Assembly: GCF_036850765.1 (NCBI RefSeq)
Contig: NC_089490.1
Coordinates: 277,588,482-277,652,481, forward strand
Direction of reading: 5' to 3'
Length of the DNA: 64,000 nt
From: Saccopteryx bilineata
Lineage: Eukaryota > Chordata > Mammalia > Chiroptera > Emballonuridae
The notes below the pieces were generated by a model that saw only the letters and a program-made list of their open reading frames with translations, searched no databases and was not told the DNA's origin. This document shows positions 1-11,569 of the stretch, piece after piece. The first letter of the stretch is position 1, and every line of letters begins with the position of its first letter. A program made the position numbers and the translations under genes.

Positions 1-324
1 CAGGATCCCCATAGAACTCAGCTGATCTCTTTATTGGGCCTGGAGCCCAGGCCACTGCTCCCTCAGTCAAGGTTCCTTCCTCCCCGTGCAACCACAGAGG
101 TTGGTGCTGGGCCACCTGCCAATTTACTTCCTGAACACAAATCTCGGGTCACAGTGGCACTCCTGACCATCCTAGGATGAACATTGATTTTGCTTCTAAA
201 GCTCCATAAAGGAAGATATAGATAAGAAAAATGGAAGGCTGCAGAGAGTCAATACATTTAGATGACAAACTCCTGCCAAGGCTCTGGGCCTACCCTTGAC
301 CTTTTACCTTTCTATTTGCTAGTT

Positions 325-397
325 ACCTCTCTCTGTCTCTCTCTGTCTCTCTCTCTCTCCCCCCCTCTCCTTCCCTCCCTCCATCCCTCTCTCCTCC
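325..397. repeat. CT-rich low-complexity tract
   Basis: Runs of CTCTCTGTCTCT followed by a C-rich patch and CCCT repeats. It is pyrimidine on the plus strand. It may be the eroded tail of a SINE, but no tRNA-like head is attached. Confidence 0.8.
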
Positions 398-941
398 TTG
401 ATAAGAAATAGAATTTAGAAGTGACATAGTATCATGAAGATGAACATACTATTTATAAAATAAAACCATATTTTTCTGATAGATATAAGTCTGACTTGGC
501 CCTGGTTTAATGGCAAAAATTGGCTTAGCTAATTAATTTGCATTGTAGATTTCTCTTTATAAATTGGATAATCTTTAATCCTGGTGCACCAAGATAATGA
601 GAAAACATATTTAAATGATGTTATGAGATAAAAGCATATAACTAAAAAAGTATTATATTTTCAAAAAGTATTAAGTGAGCAATATTTCAAATTTTCCAAC
701 ACTTTCTGAGTGTATTGGATTCAACAAAGTGCCTATACAGAGAAAATAACAGGTTGAATTTAGAGTCATTTGAACTGTCTTCTTAAAGGTTCTTTAATGG
801 ACTTTGCACAAATTGAGGAAGTACAGACTGAGCAAAAATATTCAGTTTACAAATTAGGTGGTTTCCAGTGCTTTGCTTCTAATAAAATTTATGGCCAACA
901 TAAACAGATTGTCAACTAACAGAGGACATTTAGAAAAAGTC

Positions 942-1028
942 TTTGATATTAGATTATCATGATCTTGGTAGATAATTTTGAATAAAACAACCAAAAACTC
1001 AGAGAAGTGAGTGACAATGCTATGATCT
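942..1028 (+). repeat. Direct repeat copy 1 (partner 1677-1765)
   Basis: About 87 bp from TTGATATTAGATTATCAT to GACAATGCTATGATCTT. It recurs in the same orientation about 735 bp downstream with a handful of differences. It is part of a compound local rearrangement. Confidence 0.85.
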
Positions 1029-1134
1029 TACATTTCCAACTACTTATATAATTAAGACCTGTCAGTACTTAAAACTAGAAAAATGAAACAAACAAAAAAA
1101 TGGAATTGGTACTAAGCCCTGCCAGTATCGGGAC

Positions 1135-1245
1135 TACAACTGTATTCATGACTGAAGAGAAACCATAACTGGGAATTAAAAACAATGGCATTAAGAAATA
1201 GAATTATAATAAAAATCTCAGTTTTCAATGTTAAGTAATTATTAC
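1135..1245 (+). repeat. Inverted repeat arm 1 (partner 1788-1898)
   Basis: About 111 bp whose reverse complement is found at 1788-1898 with only a few mismatches by eye. Both contain the block CCATAACTGGGAATTAAAAA or its complement. Confidence 0.85.
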
Positions 1246-1676
1246 TCAAAATGTATAATACCCATCATGTTTATTTAGATCAATTGTGTTAATTTAAAAA
1301 AATGCATATTTTTAAAATATAAAGCCTACGGTTGTCAGAAATACAAGTTTTTAATTCCATGTATATGATTTGTTTTGCGGTCGCTGCACAGAATTATGAT
1401 AAGGCAACTGATATAAGACTTTCAGACATAAAACCATAACATATTAGTATAAGAGTCTATAAGGTCATACTAGAAAGAGGGCGTTAAAGAGAAGAACAAA
1501 CTTAAAATTTCTAAATGTTAAATTAGAGCCTGCTCACCATTTTTTATTTTTTCAATGGAAAGTGACTATTGTAGTTAGGTTCCATTTACACATTTCAAGA
1601 GTGATGCAAGAGAAATCATATCTTTGCAAATACTGAACTTTTAGATGCAATAAATTAGATACCAATCTATAGGTAT

Positions 1677-1765
1677 CTTGATATTAGATTATCATAATTT
1701 TGGTAGATAATTTTGAATAAAAAACCCCAAAAACTCAGAGAAGTGAGTGACAATGCTATGATCTT
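1677..1765 (+). repeat. Direct repeat copy 2 (partner 942-1028)
   Basis: Second copy of the 87-89 bp unit. It is followed after 22 bp by an inverted copy of 1135-1245, so the order of blocks differs from that at the first copy. Confidence 0.85.
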
Positions 1766-1787
1766 GAGGGAGATCTACACATTTTGA

Positions 1788-1898
1788 CTAATAATTACTT
1801 AACATTGAAAACTGAGATTTTTATTAGAATTCTATTTCTTAATGCCGTTGTTTTTAATTCCCAGTTATGGTTTCTATTCAGTCATGAATACAGCTGTA
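1788..1898 (-). repeat. Inverted repeat arm 2 (partner 1135-1245)
   Basis: Reverse-complement copy of 1135-1245. The segment that carries it (1773-1900) is flanked by the decamer CTTGAGGGAG at 1763-1772 and again at 1901-1910, as if it had been inserted. Confidence 0.85.
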
Positions 1899-2559
1899 TT
1901 CTTGAGGGAGCACGGAATTTATCAAAATGCTTTTAGGGGGCAGATGAGCTATTTTTTTGTGAAAACCACTGAGCCAGGAAGCCCAACTGTCCAAGTACAA
2001 ACATTGCCAGCGAGAGCTGTCCTACCACAGTGCGATGGACATGTGTGGACATGTGAGTTTAGTTGCTACCCTGACTCAAAAAAATCAGCTCTGGATAGGT
2101 AGGTAGCTTCTCAAACTAGGAAAGCTCTCTGACATCAGTGCTCTCACTCCAGAGGAAGCTGCTTTAAACAAGGCCTATTGCTTTCAGAATCTCTTCAAGG
2201 GGCTCCCTAACTAGAGATAGGCAGTTAGGAATAACTTTTGATTGATAAATTCACTGGCATCTAGGAGAGGTTGAGCTGATATACTATGAGTGCATCTCTG
2301 TCCTTGCAATCATTGGGTGCAAGGCAGGGGCCTCCCCTTGGTGAAGTGTTTGCCATTATTACAAAGGAGGCTTTTCCCTGGTCTGCCTAGAAGGTTGGCT
2401 GACCGGCTGCGACAGCATCACATGTGCATTGTGGGAAACTCTCATGGGCGTGCCTTTCTGTTACCTGAGGGACAGAGCCCTGAGACACCACCATTTACAA
2501 GGACAGGCCATGTATCAGTGTCATGTGTCTGCCTTGATTTGATGGAAGATTTGCTTTCA

Positions 2560-2793
2560 TTCTCAGGAACCACTCAAGGCAAGGTCAGAAGGGCGGGGCC
2601 TATAGCTCTCATTTTTAACCACTGGGGGGGGGGGGTCATCACTGATGCTGTCAAAAGGAACTTGGGGGGCAGTGGGGACCATGCAATATGGTGTACAGAG
2701 ATGTGCTGTAGAATTGGACACCTAAAACCTGTATATTTATGTTAACTAGTGTCACCCTAATAAACTCAATTATTTAAAAAAAAAAAAAAAAAA
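2560..2793 (+). mobile_element. LINE-1 3' end with poly(A) tail
   Basis: A G-rich 3' UTR patch is followed by ACACCTAAAACCTGTATA, a TGTCACCCTAATAAA-type ending and an A-tract at about 2776-2793. This matches the terminal sequence of bat and other laurasiatherian L1 elements from memory. The 650 bp upstream (1911-2560) could belong to the same element but shows no recognisable L1 feature. No target duplication was found. Confidence 0.6.
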
Positions 2794-3216
2794 AGCAAAA
2801 AACAAAGACAGACAGTTGTGAAGAGCCCGGTGAATTAGGCCAGTGCACAACAAAAGTATTATACTATGTTATACCAATAAGGGGATACTAGTCTACATAT
2901 TCCAGAAAACGACTGTAATTGACATGGTCAATTCCTTCAAACAAGCCAATAATATTGTGCACATTAGCAAGATTTTTCCTAATCTAATGAGGACCGTAAG
3001 AATAGGTTCAGATTTATAATCTACTTCAGAGTTTACAGTCTCCTTTAACAGATGACATAATTTTGACCAGATGACATAATTTTGAAGCGGTAAGTGTCCC
3101 TGTCTTTTTCACCTTTCTCTTGAGGTGAGAAGGTCTAGATTAGGCATGCTTTCCCACGCTCGTCTACAGCCCGAGTTTACACATGAAAGCAGGCCCATCT
3201 GCTGAGGGCAACGCAC

Positions 3217-3398
3217 CTGGAACAGTTGGTGATCTCCATGCGCGGACCTGCGCACTGCCAGCCGCCACACTGCGGGGCCGGGCTGTCACAGGAGCGGGTG
3301 CGGCAGAGGCAGGTTCCCACAGCACTGCCATCCGTGTGCGTGCAGGGCGTCCACGGGGACCACGCGCCAAAGTGCCCATCCACAGTGAGATTCCTTAT
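3217..3398 (-). CDS. SEMA5A: SEMA5A internal exon: first thrombospondin type-1 repeat (182 bp)
   Basis: The exon has 60 codons plus 2 nt. It begins IRNLTVDGHFGAWSPWTPC, continues through GTCLCRTRSC and CGGWQC, and ends MEITNCS plus AG of an Arg or Ser codon. WSPW is the tryptophan motif of TSP1 repeats, usually C-mannosylated, and six cysteines are spaced as in this fold. NLT and NCS are possible N-glycosylation sites. In semaphorin-5A these repeats bind sulfated proteoglycans, which switches the guidance response (family knowledge). The acceptor has a long pyrimidine tract ending TTCCTAG, with AG at 3400-3399. The donor GTGCGT starts at 3216, a weaker but valid site, and the intron is phase 2. 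The next exon, expected to start repeat 2, is not in the window. Confidence 0.97.
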
Positions 3399-3582
3399 CT
3401 AGGAAGCAGACAGAAGGAAGGAGGTCAGAAAGGGTTAGGGCTGCAAACATAAAGAAAAAAATAGAAAGTCTCTCATAAGGCAATCAGAACCTACTTAGAA
3501 TATTTTATATTACAATGAAAATGGATGAACAGGGAAATATTTCCAAGTAAATTAGCAGAGGTCATTGTTGAAGATAATGACT

Positions 3583-3706
3583 GAGGAGGTGGGGGAGGGG
3601 AAAGGAGAAGGCAGAAGAGGAGGAAGAGGAGGAGGAGGAGGAGGAGGGGGAGGAAGGGGGGAGGAGGAGGAGAGAGACAAGGAGCAGGAGGAAGAGGGAG
3701 GGGAAG
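3583..3706. repeat. Purine-rich (GGA/GAG) tract
   Basis: About 124 bp almost purely A/G on the plus strand, made mainly of GAGGAG and GGGGA units. In the SEMA5A pre-mRNA it is read as polypyrimidine. It lies about 185 bp upstream of the TSP1 exon in transcript order. Confidence 0.9.
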
Positions 3707-5418
3707 CTAAGGGGCTAACAGCTTGATGATCAGGTGATGGCAGAATTGTCCACTAATGTGAGAAACCCCAGGAACAACAAGAATTGAAGTGAAAAATTAC
3801 AGATGTACAATTCTGTTACATTTTTATATAACTTTAAAAAATAACCCAGAAAGATAGATCAACTAGTTGTCCTTTAAGGCCTGGCCTGGTGCAAATGTCA
3901 CTTAATACTAACAACACCTAATTGACCTGTCAAGTGGCTGCCTCTGTGACTACAGTCTTGTAAAGGGCCCATTAGGAGTAACGGTGTTTCAGGAATCACA
4001 CAGAAATGATACCAAGTTCCATTTTGGTCTCACAAACCCAAATATGGTTTCATGTGCCTTCCTTATGGCATTTACGTGATGCTCTACTCAGGCCCGGCTC
4101 TAGATGCTGAGGAACTCAGCTCTCCATGTCCACAGATCCATAGCCTTCCCCCTCTGCCCCTGGTGTGCAGGTGTTTGGCTGGAAAGAGGAAACTGGGGAC
4201 AAAAATTCTCAAGAAAGCATAAGAAGGGAGGTTTCTACTATTTGGGGCATTTTCACATTGAAAACATTTCACAACTTTTATTCCAATTATTGACGGGTTT
4301 GTCTCAATGGCTGGATTTGTACAGGATATGAGATTTTCTCTACTGAGCTGGTTATTGGGGGACACATGAACTATGGAAAGAGCGGATTTCAGAGCACAGG
4401 ACTGGATTGTGTCACATGGGTACCATGGGGCTGCAAGGGGTTGTCCCTCCTAACACACACACACCCTCATCAAAGATGGTGCACAAACCTAAAGAGCTTG
4501 GAAATAAATTTTTAAAGCAAAACCACATGGCAAAAAAACAACAACAATTCAAATAGTATATTTACTCAGAATATCAATACCCATGTATTTTAACACATTC
4601 TACTGACCCTAAAATGTTACATAATAAACGTTCTCCTCCTTTACAGGCCTGTTTGCAAGAAATTTGAGAATCTTAGTTTCTGCACCCCAAAGAGCCTAAG
4701 TCAAGAAACCCAGCCAGGGTGGAAGAGTTTGTATGAAGGGGATACTTTTAATGAAGGGGCTCTGCATTCATTCATCATGATAATTATTCTTATCACTCAC
4801 TCCTCACGGGAGAGGAGGCATCTGCGCCAGGGTTTTGCTGACAGCACCCTTGAATGGGGCATGCCCCAGGCCAGGGGGCTAATCCGATTGGTCCAAGCCA
4901 GCCATGGCAACCCCACTCACTGGGCCCGTGCTGGGGATAAGAATGAATATGTGACATGATCCTGGAAAATAAGACAAGAGACTGCAAAATGCTTCCAGAA
5001 ATTACTTTCCAACAGATAAAAGAAAAACATTCTCTGCCCCTTCTTGTCCTCCCACCTTGGATTATGAGGGCGTGATGAGGGCGTGATGCTTCATGTTCCT
5101 GGGTGGCAAGAGGAGAAGGCCTGGGGAATAAGAGACCTGCTCACTCAGTGCCTCCCTGGCCTGCACAGAATCAGGCCTGAAACTGCTGTCTCTCATCATA
5201 GGAGGATAGAAATAGTCATTTTTAAGGTCTTACTCACAGGGAATTCAATTTCTTTTAAGTAAATGCTGTCCTATTGGACAAAATCTTTATATACTATTTC
5301 TACAGGAAACATAAACTAAGATTTAAGAAAAATAGTTATAAAACTGCAAAGACTACACAACTAGTAATTTGGAAGATGTAACTGGAAATGCTGGTCTGCT
5401 TCTTCCTGACCATGAGAC

Positions 5419-5622
5419 CAGGGTTTCTCGGCCTCAGCGCTATTGACAATTGGGCTGGATAATTTTCTGTTGTAGAGGCTGCCCTAGTCATTGTAGAATA
5501 TTTACTGACCTCCCTGGCCTCGAACTATAGATGCCAGTTTCCCACTGCCCCAGGATGTGACAACCAAAATTTCTCCAGATATTGCTAAATGTCCCTGTAA
5601 CACCTCCAATTAAGAACCACTG
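5419..5622 (-). mobile_element. MER20-like hAT-Charlie element
   Basis: It runs from CAGGGTTTCTC to AAGAACCACTG, about 204 bp, close to the family's usual 219 bp. Internal blocks such as GTGACAACCAAAATTTCTCC and AATGTCCCTGTAACACC are the MER20 consensus read backwards. Flanking octamers CATGAGAC (5411-5418) and CATTGGAC (5623-5630) agree at 6 of 8 positions, as for an old hAT target duplication. Confidence 0.75.
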
Positions 5623-6364
5623 CATTGGACATCACTTTTTTCCTTCCCTCTGGGCACTAGTGTTAAGATAACAGGGTCTCAGGCAAAGAGATGGTATAAC
5701 TGTTCTCCTTCCAAATATATGGATGGGCAAAACTGGGTTCATACAAGTGACAGATGAAAAGGAAGAACTTGAAATAAGTGACCGTTCATGAAGGAATGGG
5801 GAGGCATGAAGTAGAAAAAATAGAACAGTTGGAGTAATAAAACTTTAAAGGAACTGCATTTGGCAAATTATTAAGGAGAATATATAGTGATATGATTCTG
5901 CAGGATGAGATGTAGGCTTCAGTCCTCAGCCATGGGTAGAGTCTGCATACATTGAGCGGCAATATTTTCAATTCAGAGACACTGCTGCTGGTTCTATTAA
6001 ATTCAGAGCAAGAAGAGCTTGCAATATTCAGAAATGGGCTCTGCATTGCATTTAACCACCAGCTTATTCTGATCCTGAGCATATTAGTTTGAGAATCTGC
6101 CTCAGAAACAGATCTATGAATAATGGGGTAAATTCTGCTGCTTTACTTTTCCAGGTGAGTAGATATTTTTCTATTTTCTTAGCTTTTTAAAAATAGACAG
6201 AAGAAATAACGTTATCTAGAGTAAATTCTCTGTAGTGGAGCAAACTTCTGGGTTTCTGCCAAGTGATTTTCTATTTGGGGGTATGCACTTTATATTATTA
6301 AATACTATGTCATAGTATAACATATGCCACGTATATATGTAGAGAGTGTAGTGTATGCTAGCCA

Positions 6365-6500
6365 CTGTGCTGTGCGAGTGATGTGCGCGTATTAACTCCT
6401 TGAATCTTCCCAACATCCCTACTGTCTACATCCCATTTTACATACAGGAAAACTGAAACTCAGATGAGGCTCCATTTGCTCAAAGTCACTCTGGTTTTAA
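6365..6500 (-). mobile_element. MIR SINE fragment
   Basis: The reverse-strand MIR signature is visible: CCCATTTTACATACAGGAAA, then ACTGAAACTCAGATGAGG and the TCAAAGTCACTC core. Old and diverged. Confidence 0.55.
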
Positions 6501-7134
6501 AGGACCCGAGATCATTCTCTACAAACTGAAACTGTAATAGCCACTTAGTGCAACACGATTCTTAGTTCCCTTTCTGGTGAAAGTCTCATGGATGTCAGCT
6601 TCATGTACTTTTACCCCCAATTCTGTATCAGCAAAGTTCCCCTCACCTAGAAAATAACAGATTTCCTAGAGCTAGCTAGGTGAGATCCAAGTTTTGTTAA
6701 CAAGCAAAATCCATAATTCCACTTCAATTCATTCATGTTCAATTAATTCCCGAGTGATGCAGGATGGAGGTGCATCTGCTGTGTACAGAGGTCCCTGGAG
6801 CGTATCTTCAGGTCCTCACTGTACTGCCGCCATCATTCTCCTATAACTACATCCAAGTCTCATAGTTTCTGTTCAGACATTTTTTCAGAAGTTAAAAGAT
6901 TTTCCTTTATTTTCAAAGTTTCACGTGCCTTTTGTCAGAGATTGTAACAAAACAGGATACTAATGTGTTCGTTCTTTGAAAAGCCTTGTCTTGTGTGATA
7001 ACATTTACTTAATATTATCTCTAAGTCTGTCTCTATAAATGAATTACACAAGGAAACATAGCACCTTTGAAGGAAACTGAGCTGGAGTGCTGTGTGGCCT
7101 CTAATAGGATGGGTGAATAGAGGCAATCTTGATT

Positions 7135-7265
7135 TCTTCCCTCTGAGTCCTAGTTCTTCTATCTATTAAATGGAAGCAATGATGCCCAACTCTGGGGGTC
7201 ATCATGAACATTAAATGAGACAAGCCAATGAAAATTGTCTAATGTGGTTCAGAGTACACAGTCTA
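7135..7265 (+). mobile_element. MIR SINE fragment
   Basis: Resembles the MIR core and 3' half in forward orientation: a CTATTAAATGGAAGCAATGA block, then a GAACATTAAATGAGA block. Diverged, with approximate boundaries. Confidence 0.45.
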
Positions 7266-7431
7266 GACACACAATTAACCATTGTTTCCTTTCCATTCTA
7301 TTAAAGTAGATTTTTTTCAAGACTTACATAACACTTGTTCTATAAGCTAATGTATAAAAAATACTGAGTCTGAGAATTGATGGGTAGCAAATGCTCACTG
7401 GATTCCATGATTATCCCATAATCTCACCCCC

Positions 7432-7765
7432 TCCTTTTTAAGGTAAGAGGAGGGGAGGTAGTGAGGCAGACTCTCACACGCTTCCTGACCTGGATCCACT
7501 AGTTAATCCCCTCTGGGGCCGGTGCTTAAGTACCAAACTATTTTTAATGCCTGAATTCAATGCACTCCAACAGAGCTATCCTCATTGCCTGGGGTCATGC
7601 TCAAACCAGTCGACCCACTTGGCTGCAGGAGGGGAACAGGGAGAGAAAAGGGAAAGGGAGGGAGAAGCAGATGGTCACTTCTCCTCTGTGCCCTGATCAG
7701 GAATCAAACCCAGGACATCCATATGCTGGGCCGACACTCTATCCAATGAGCCACCAACCAGGGCC
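7432..7765 (-). mobile_element. Bat tRNA-derived SINE (long family A)
   Basis: Read on the minus strand it has the head GGCCCTGGTTGGTGGCTCA, a B-box GGTTTGATTCC-type motif, a CT-rich section and the long family A body ending in a TCTTACCTT-like tail. Possible flanking duplication TCTCACCCCC / TCTCATCCCT. Diverged copy. Confidence 0.85.
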
Positions 7766-8790
7766 TCTCATCCCTTTTTGTAAAGTATCCTGACCAAAGG
7801 CAACAGGAAACATCTTGTGGGGTCAATAATTATGTTATATTTGTCAAAAAAAAAAATACATAGTAGATTTCGTTACAAAATTTAGAAATAATGTATCTCC
7901 CGCTATCTGAGCATGACATGCAGGTTTATCATTGGGTCCACTTATAGGCCACTGCCTTGGGGAAATGCTAACAGATGTGAATGGTAATATCTGGTAAATT
8001 AGAAGTACGGGATCTATATCCTCATTTCTTTCCCAATGTAGTTTTAGAACCTGTAAACCCTTTAGGCTTGGGCCTATGGTGTTGCCATCTATATGGAGGG
8101 CTTTGGTTCCATCATTACTAAAGTCCACCTTCACTTTAAAGATGCTGATTACACTGTAGCCCAGGAAGAGCCCTGTAATTATAGACATATTTGGTCTATG
8201 TACTTTGCTTGCTATTGCATGATATAATTGGGAACAGGAACTCATTGTGCGATATGGTATGTAGATAACCACGCACCCACAAAAAATATGGCAAGTATTC
8301 ATGCATAAATACCAAGTAGATTCTCCAAACTATACTACCCTTGTTAACCAACATTATAAGTTACAGAAATCCATAAACATTTTTAAATAGAGACCTTGTA
8401 GGGGAAAATAGGTCTTAACTAAGTTCCCAGGAAGGTTGTGGGGAGCCTATTGGCAACCTGAACTCTCTGAAGAGCAGAGGATCTAAACAGCAAAGGGCAG
8501 AGGTTTGACTGGAAAACTAACTTTGGGGAACTCAGCTGTGCTACATTGTTTGTCCAAGATTTGTGCAGTTTTACAAGGTAGATTCCCACAGAGGGCCTAA
8601 TAGCAGTCTCAGCACATTCATCATCCCTGTAAACTTAGTGAGCTCCACCTAACAGGACCTCCTTCCATTATTCAACTCGGGCTTTTATATATTGGACATA
8701 AGATGGGTTGGTCTCATTTAAAGACTCCTCAGCTTATAAAGCTTAATTTCTTTTGCCTAAAGATAAGTAGGTAAAAAAAAAGACTTTTAT

Positions 8791-9034
8791 TTATTTATTT
8801 ATTTGAATTTTTTATTTTAGTGAGAGGAGAGGAGGCAGAGAGAGACTCACACATGTGCCTGACTCACACATCCACCTGGCAAGCTCACTAGGAAGTGATA
8901 ATCTGCCCATCTGGGGCCCTTGCTCTGTTGCATCCAGAGCCATTATTTAGCGCCTGAGGAGGAGGCCATGGAGCCATCCTCAGAAGCTGGGGCCAGCTCA
9001 CTCTACTTGAGTCATGGCTACTAGAGGGGAGTGG

Positions 9035-9094
<60 letters not shown>

Positions 9095-9213
9095 GGCAGA
9101 TGGGCAGGGATGGAGAAGAAGATGGGGGATTCTACTGTGTGTCCTGACCGGGAATCAAACCTGAGACATCTATATGCCAGGCTGACAGTACTACTGAGCC
9201 AACTGGCCAGGGC
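8791..9213 (-). mobile_element. Bat tRNA-derived SINE (family A) with expanded GA tract
   Basis: The head at 9213 reads GCCCTGGCCAGTTGGCTCAG on the minus strand, with a TTTGATTCCC B-box region. The usual CT-rich section (GA on plus) has expanded into a pure dinucleotide run at 9040-9090, which makes this copy longer than its relatives. The tail is TTTATT-rich. Confidence 0.88.
9040..9090. repeat. (GA)n microsatellite
   Basis: About 25 uninterrupted GA units within the SINE at 8791-9213. It produces a spurious Arg-Glu repeat frame on the plus strand. Confidence 0.95.
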
Positions 9214-9423
9214 AAAATAAACTTATTTTGCTGATTGTAAGAGTTTCTGTATTTTTAACATCTCTGAAATCTGCTGACGTCTTGCGTCTCATGGGAGAAT
9301 TTTTCTCTCTTATAAAACAGTAGCATACTTCACAAACAATGGCATCTGAGAAATGATAAAATATGGTAGGTTTGGCCAATAAAACTAAGCCTTTCTTCCA
9401 TTTCAGTCAAAAACAAAAAATAG

Positions 9424-9625
9424 GCCTGACCTGTGGTGGCGCAGTGGGATAAAGCGTCGACCTGGAACACTGAGGTCGCCGGTTCGAAACCTTGGGCTTG
9501 TCTGGTCAAGGCACATATGGGAGTTGATGCTTCCTGCTCCTCCCCCTTCTCTCTCTCTCTCTGTCTCTCTCTCTCACTCCTCTCTCTCTCTAAAAACTCA
9601 ATAAATAAAATATTTTTAAAAAAGG
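9424..9625 (+). mobile_element. Bat tRNA-derived SINE (short family B)
   Basis: GCCTGACCTGTGGTGGCGCA head, GGTTCGAAACC B-box, the GGTCAAGGCACATATGGGAG block, a CT-rich section and an AATAAATAAA tail. About 200 bp, full length for this family. Confidence 0.9.
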
Positions 9626-11569
9626 ATTCCTTTAAAAAAATAACACTGAATCAAATTACATTTTAATAGTTTTTTAAAAACACATCTCTAAATTAAGACT
9701 GCTTTATATAAATGCTAATAATTTTCATCTAGCTCATTTTTTTTCTAAAAAATAGATTGTTGGAAAAGGACATATAATTAAATTATTAGTTGGGTTATAT
9801 AAAATTTCCCATTTTTTTATATGGTAGTCTACATGTATGAGAAAAAGATATTGTTTTATTTCCTGAATGTTGCTCAAAGTGACATAATTTATTCTCTGTT
9901 CTTGGATGCTTTTCACATTGCCAACTTATTAAAAGAGTATCTTGATATATGGCACATTATAAAGGGTGATTGGATAAGGATGGTTTTGTGTAAGAAAATC
10001 ACCTCAGACAAGGAAAAGAATGTTTTCGAAACTTTGTTATATGTTTTACTGATAGTAAATCAAAGATCACATCTCAGCCATAATTTTAAAGCAGAGAAAG
10101 TGGAGGACAGCCCCAACCCCAGGGGAGAACCACGTCGCCCTCTGACCTCCCTAAGTTTACGACAGAAACGTCCCTCTCAGCAGCAGTGACAACTTTAGTA
10201 ACAACCCTCTAGTCACTTTTTAAATGTTGGACCATCTCTATTGTTGGACTATAGAAATATACAAGCTGCATATTTGTTATAAACCAAATGGTGGCCTATG
10301 TACTTCCCATCGCATAAGTAAGTCTCAGATATCCAGTAAAACAACCATGGGTCCTCAACCAATACCCTCACTGCTTAAGAAGAACTCTTATTATATTTGT
10401 TTGCTCTTTTTACCATTAAAAATTCAAGGTCAAATATCTAGAAGAAGATGTGTTGATTCTCCTGAAGTACACATCTGTGCATTAGAGCTGCATTTCAGAG
10501 ACTGAACATTGTTTCCTCCAGCTGCAAAGAATGGAAGTTGAACACCGCTGTTTGTTGAATGTTGTTCAGAAATGAAAAGGGACTTGGAACACTGGCATTT
10601 TAAAAATCAATTTCAAAAGATGCTGCAGAAAAGTTTGCTTCTAAAACCAGCAAGCTAAAGCTCTAACCCAAAGGACAAGCAGCTAACCCCCTTGCAAAAA
10701 TTTTCTAAGAGTCAGGATGAGGTTATCCATTCACTGTTGCAGCGAAAGGCCTTGATCTTGTGCCCACATCTGGGTAAGGACAGTGGTTAGTTAATAGCCC
10801 TGGCCTTCCTCATGCTACTCTGCCTGATTTCCCCACTTGCAAATGTTAGGATAGTCTTCATGGACATGGGTTGGGATAACAGAATTAGCAGACTCCTTGA
10901 TAGAAAGCAGACCCACAGTTCACATGACTCAAGTAGTTCTGTGTTGAAGAAACAGCATAGATTTCAAATAGCAGAATGTGTCATTTCCCTTCTCAGCCCT
11001 GTCTTGCAGAGGAATGCCAGAGCCAACAGTCACAGAGATCAACAATTAAGGTGAGAGCAAAGTAACTTAATAAATCTGCAAATGTATGAGCTAATATCTG
11101 TTGATCGTATTCTCTGAGAAGAAAAAAAAAGTGAGATTATTTAATTAAGTGTTCAAAAGACAAAGGAAAATAAAAATCAAGTGGTTCTTGGAAGTGAGGA
11201 CCAAACTAAAAAAACTGGCAGAAGAGGCTGTAGAATCTGTTTTCTTGGATTCAGAATCTGACTCTAAATGCAAGCTAGCCTCTCTTCACTTGGAAGGATT
11301 CACTGTGGGAATATACATTAGACTGTTTCTCTCAGACCTTGCTGTGACCCTGGGCAGGATCTATAAGACTGTCCCATATGGGGTTCAATGGTAGTAACAT
11401 CCTTAGTTCATTCCTTTAAAAGCTCTACTTATCTCGGCTCTGGAACGATAGCTCCTGAGGGAAACTGATGGGTGTGGACAGTACTATACTGCTCTCAGAA
11501 ATTAAGGTGTATTTTATCACTTCATATACATTTTGAAATGTCCTTTAATTTTTGTGAGTAGTATATTTT

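Larger units (their letters stand above)
1..3216 (-). other. SEMA5A: Intron 3' of the TSP1 exon (partial)
   Basis: This begins at the donor at 3216 and runs out of the window. On the plus strand it holds a CT-rich tract (325-397), AT-rich unique-looking sequence (400-940), the local direct/inverted duplication (942-1910), an L1-derived 3' end with a poly(A) tail (to 2793), and about 420 bp with nothing recognised (2795-3216). No further TSP1 exon is visible on the minus strand. Confidence 0.85.

Noticed and set aside
2290..2745. 151-codon plus-strand frame
   Set aside because: No recognisable domain. It ends inside an L1-like 3' end and crosses a G-homopolymer, so it is probably chance in a retroposed segment.
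3164..3452. Frames overlapping the TSP1 exon in other registers or strand
   Set aside because: Only the register reading DGHFGAWSPWTPC matches the semaphorin TSP1 repeat and uses the splice sites. The others are shadows.
4690..4960. Possible old LTR or L1 3' UTR
   Set aside because: The text has a repeat-like feel, but I could not place two ordered landmarks of any family, so it was left unnamed.
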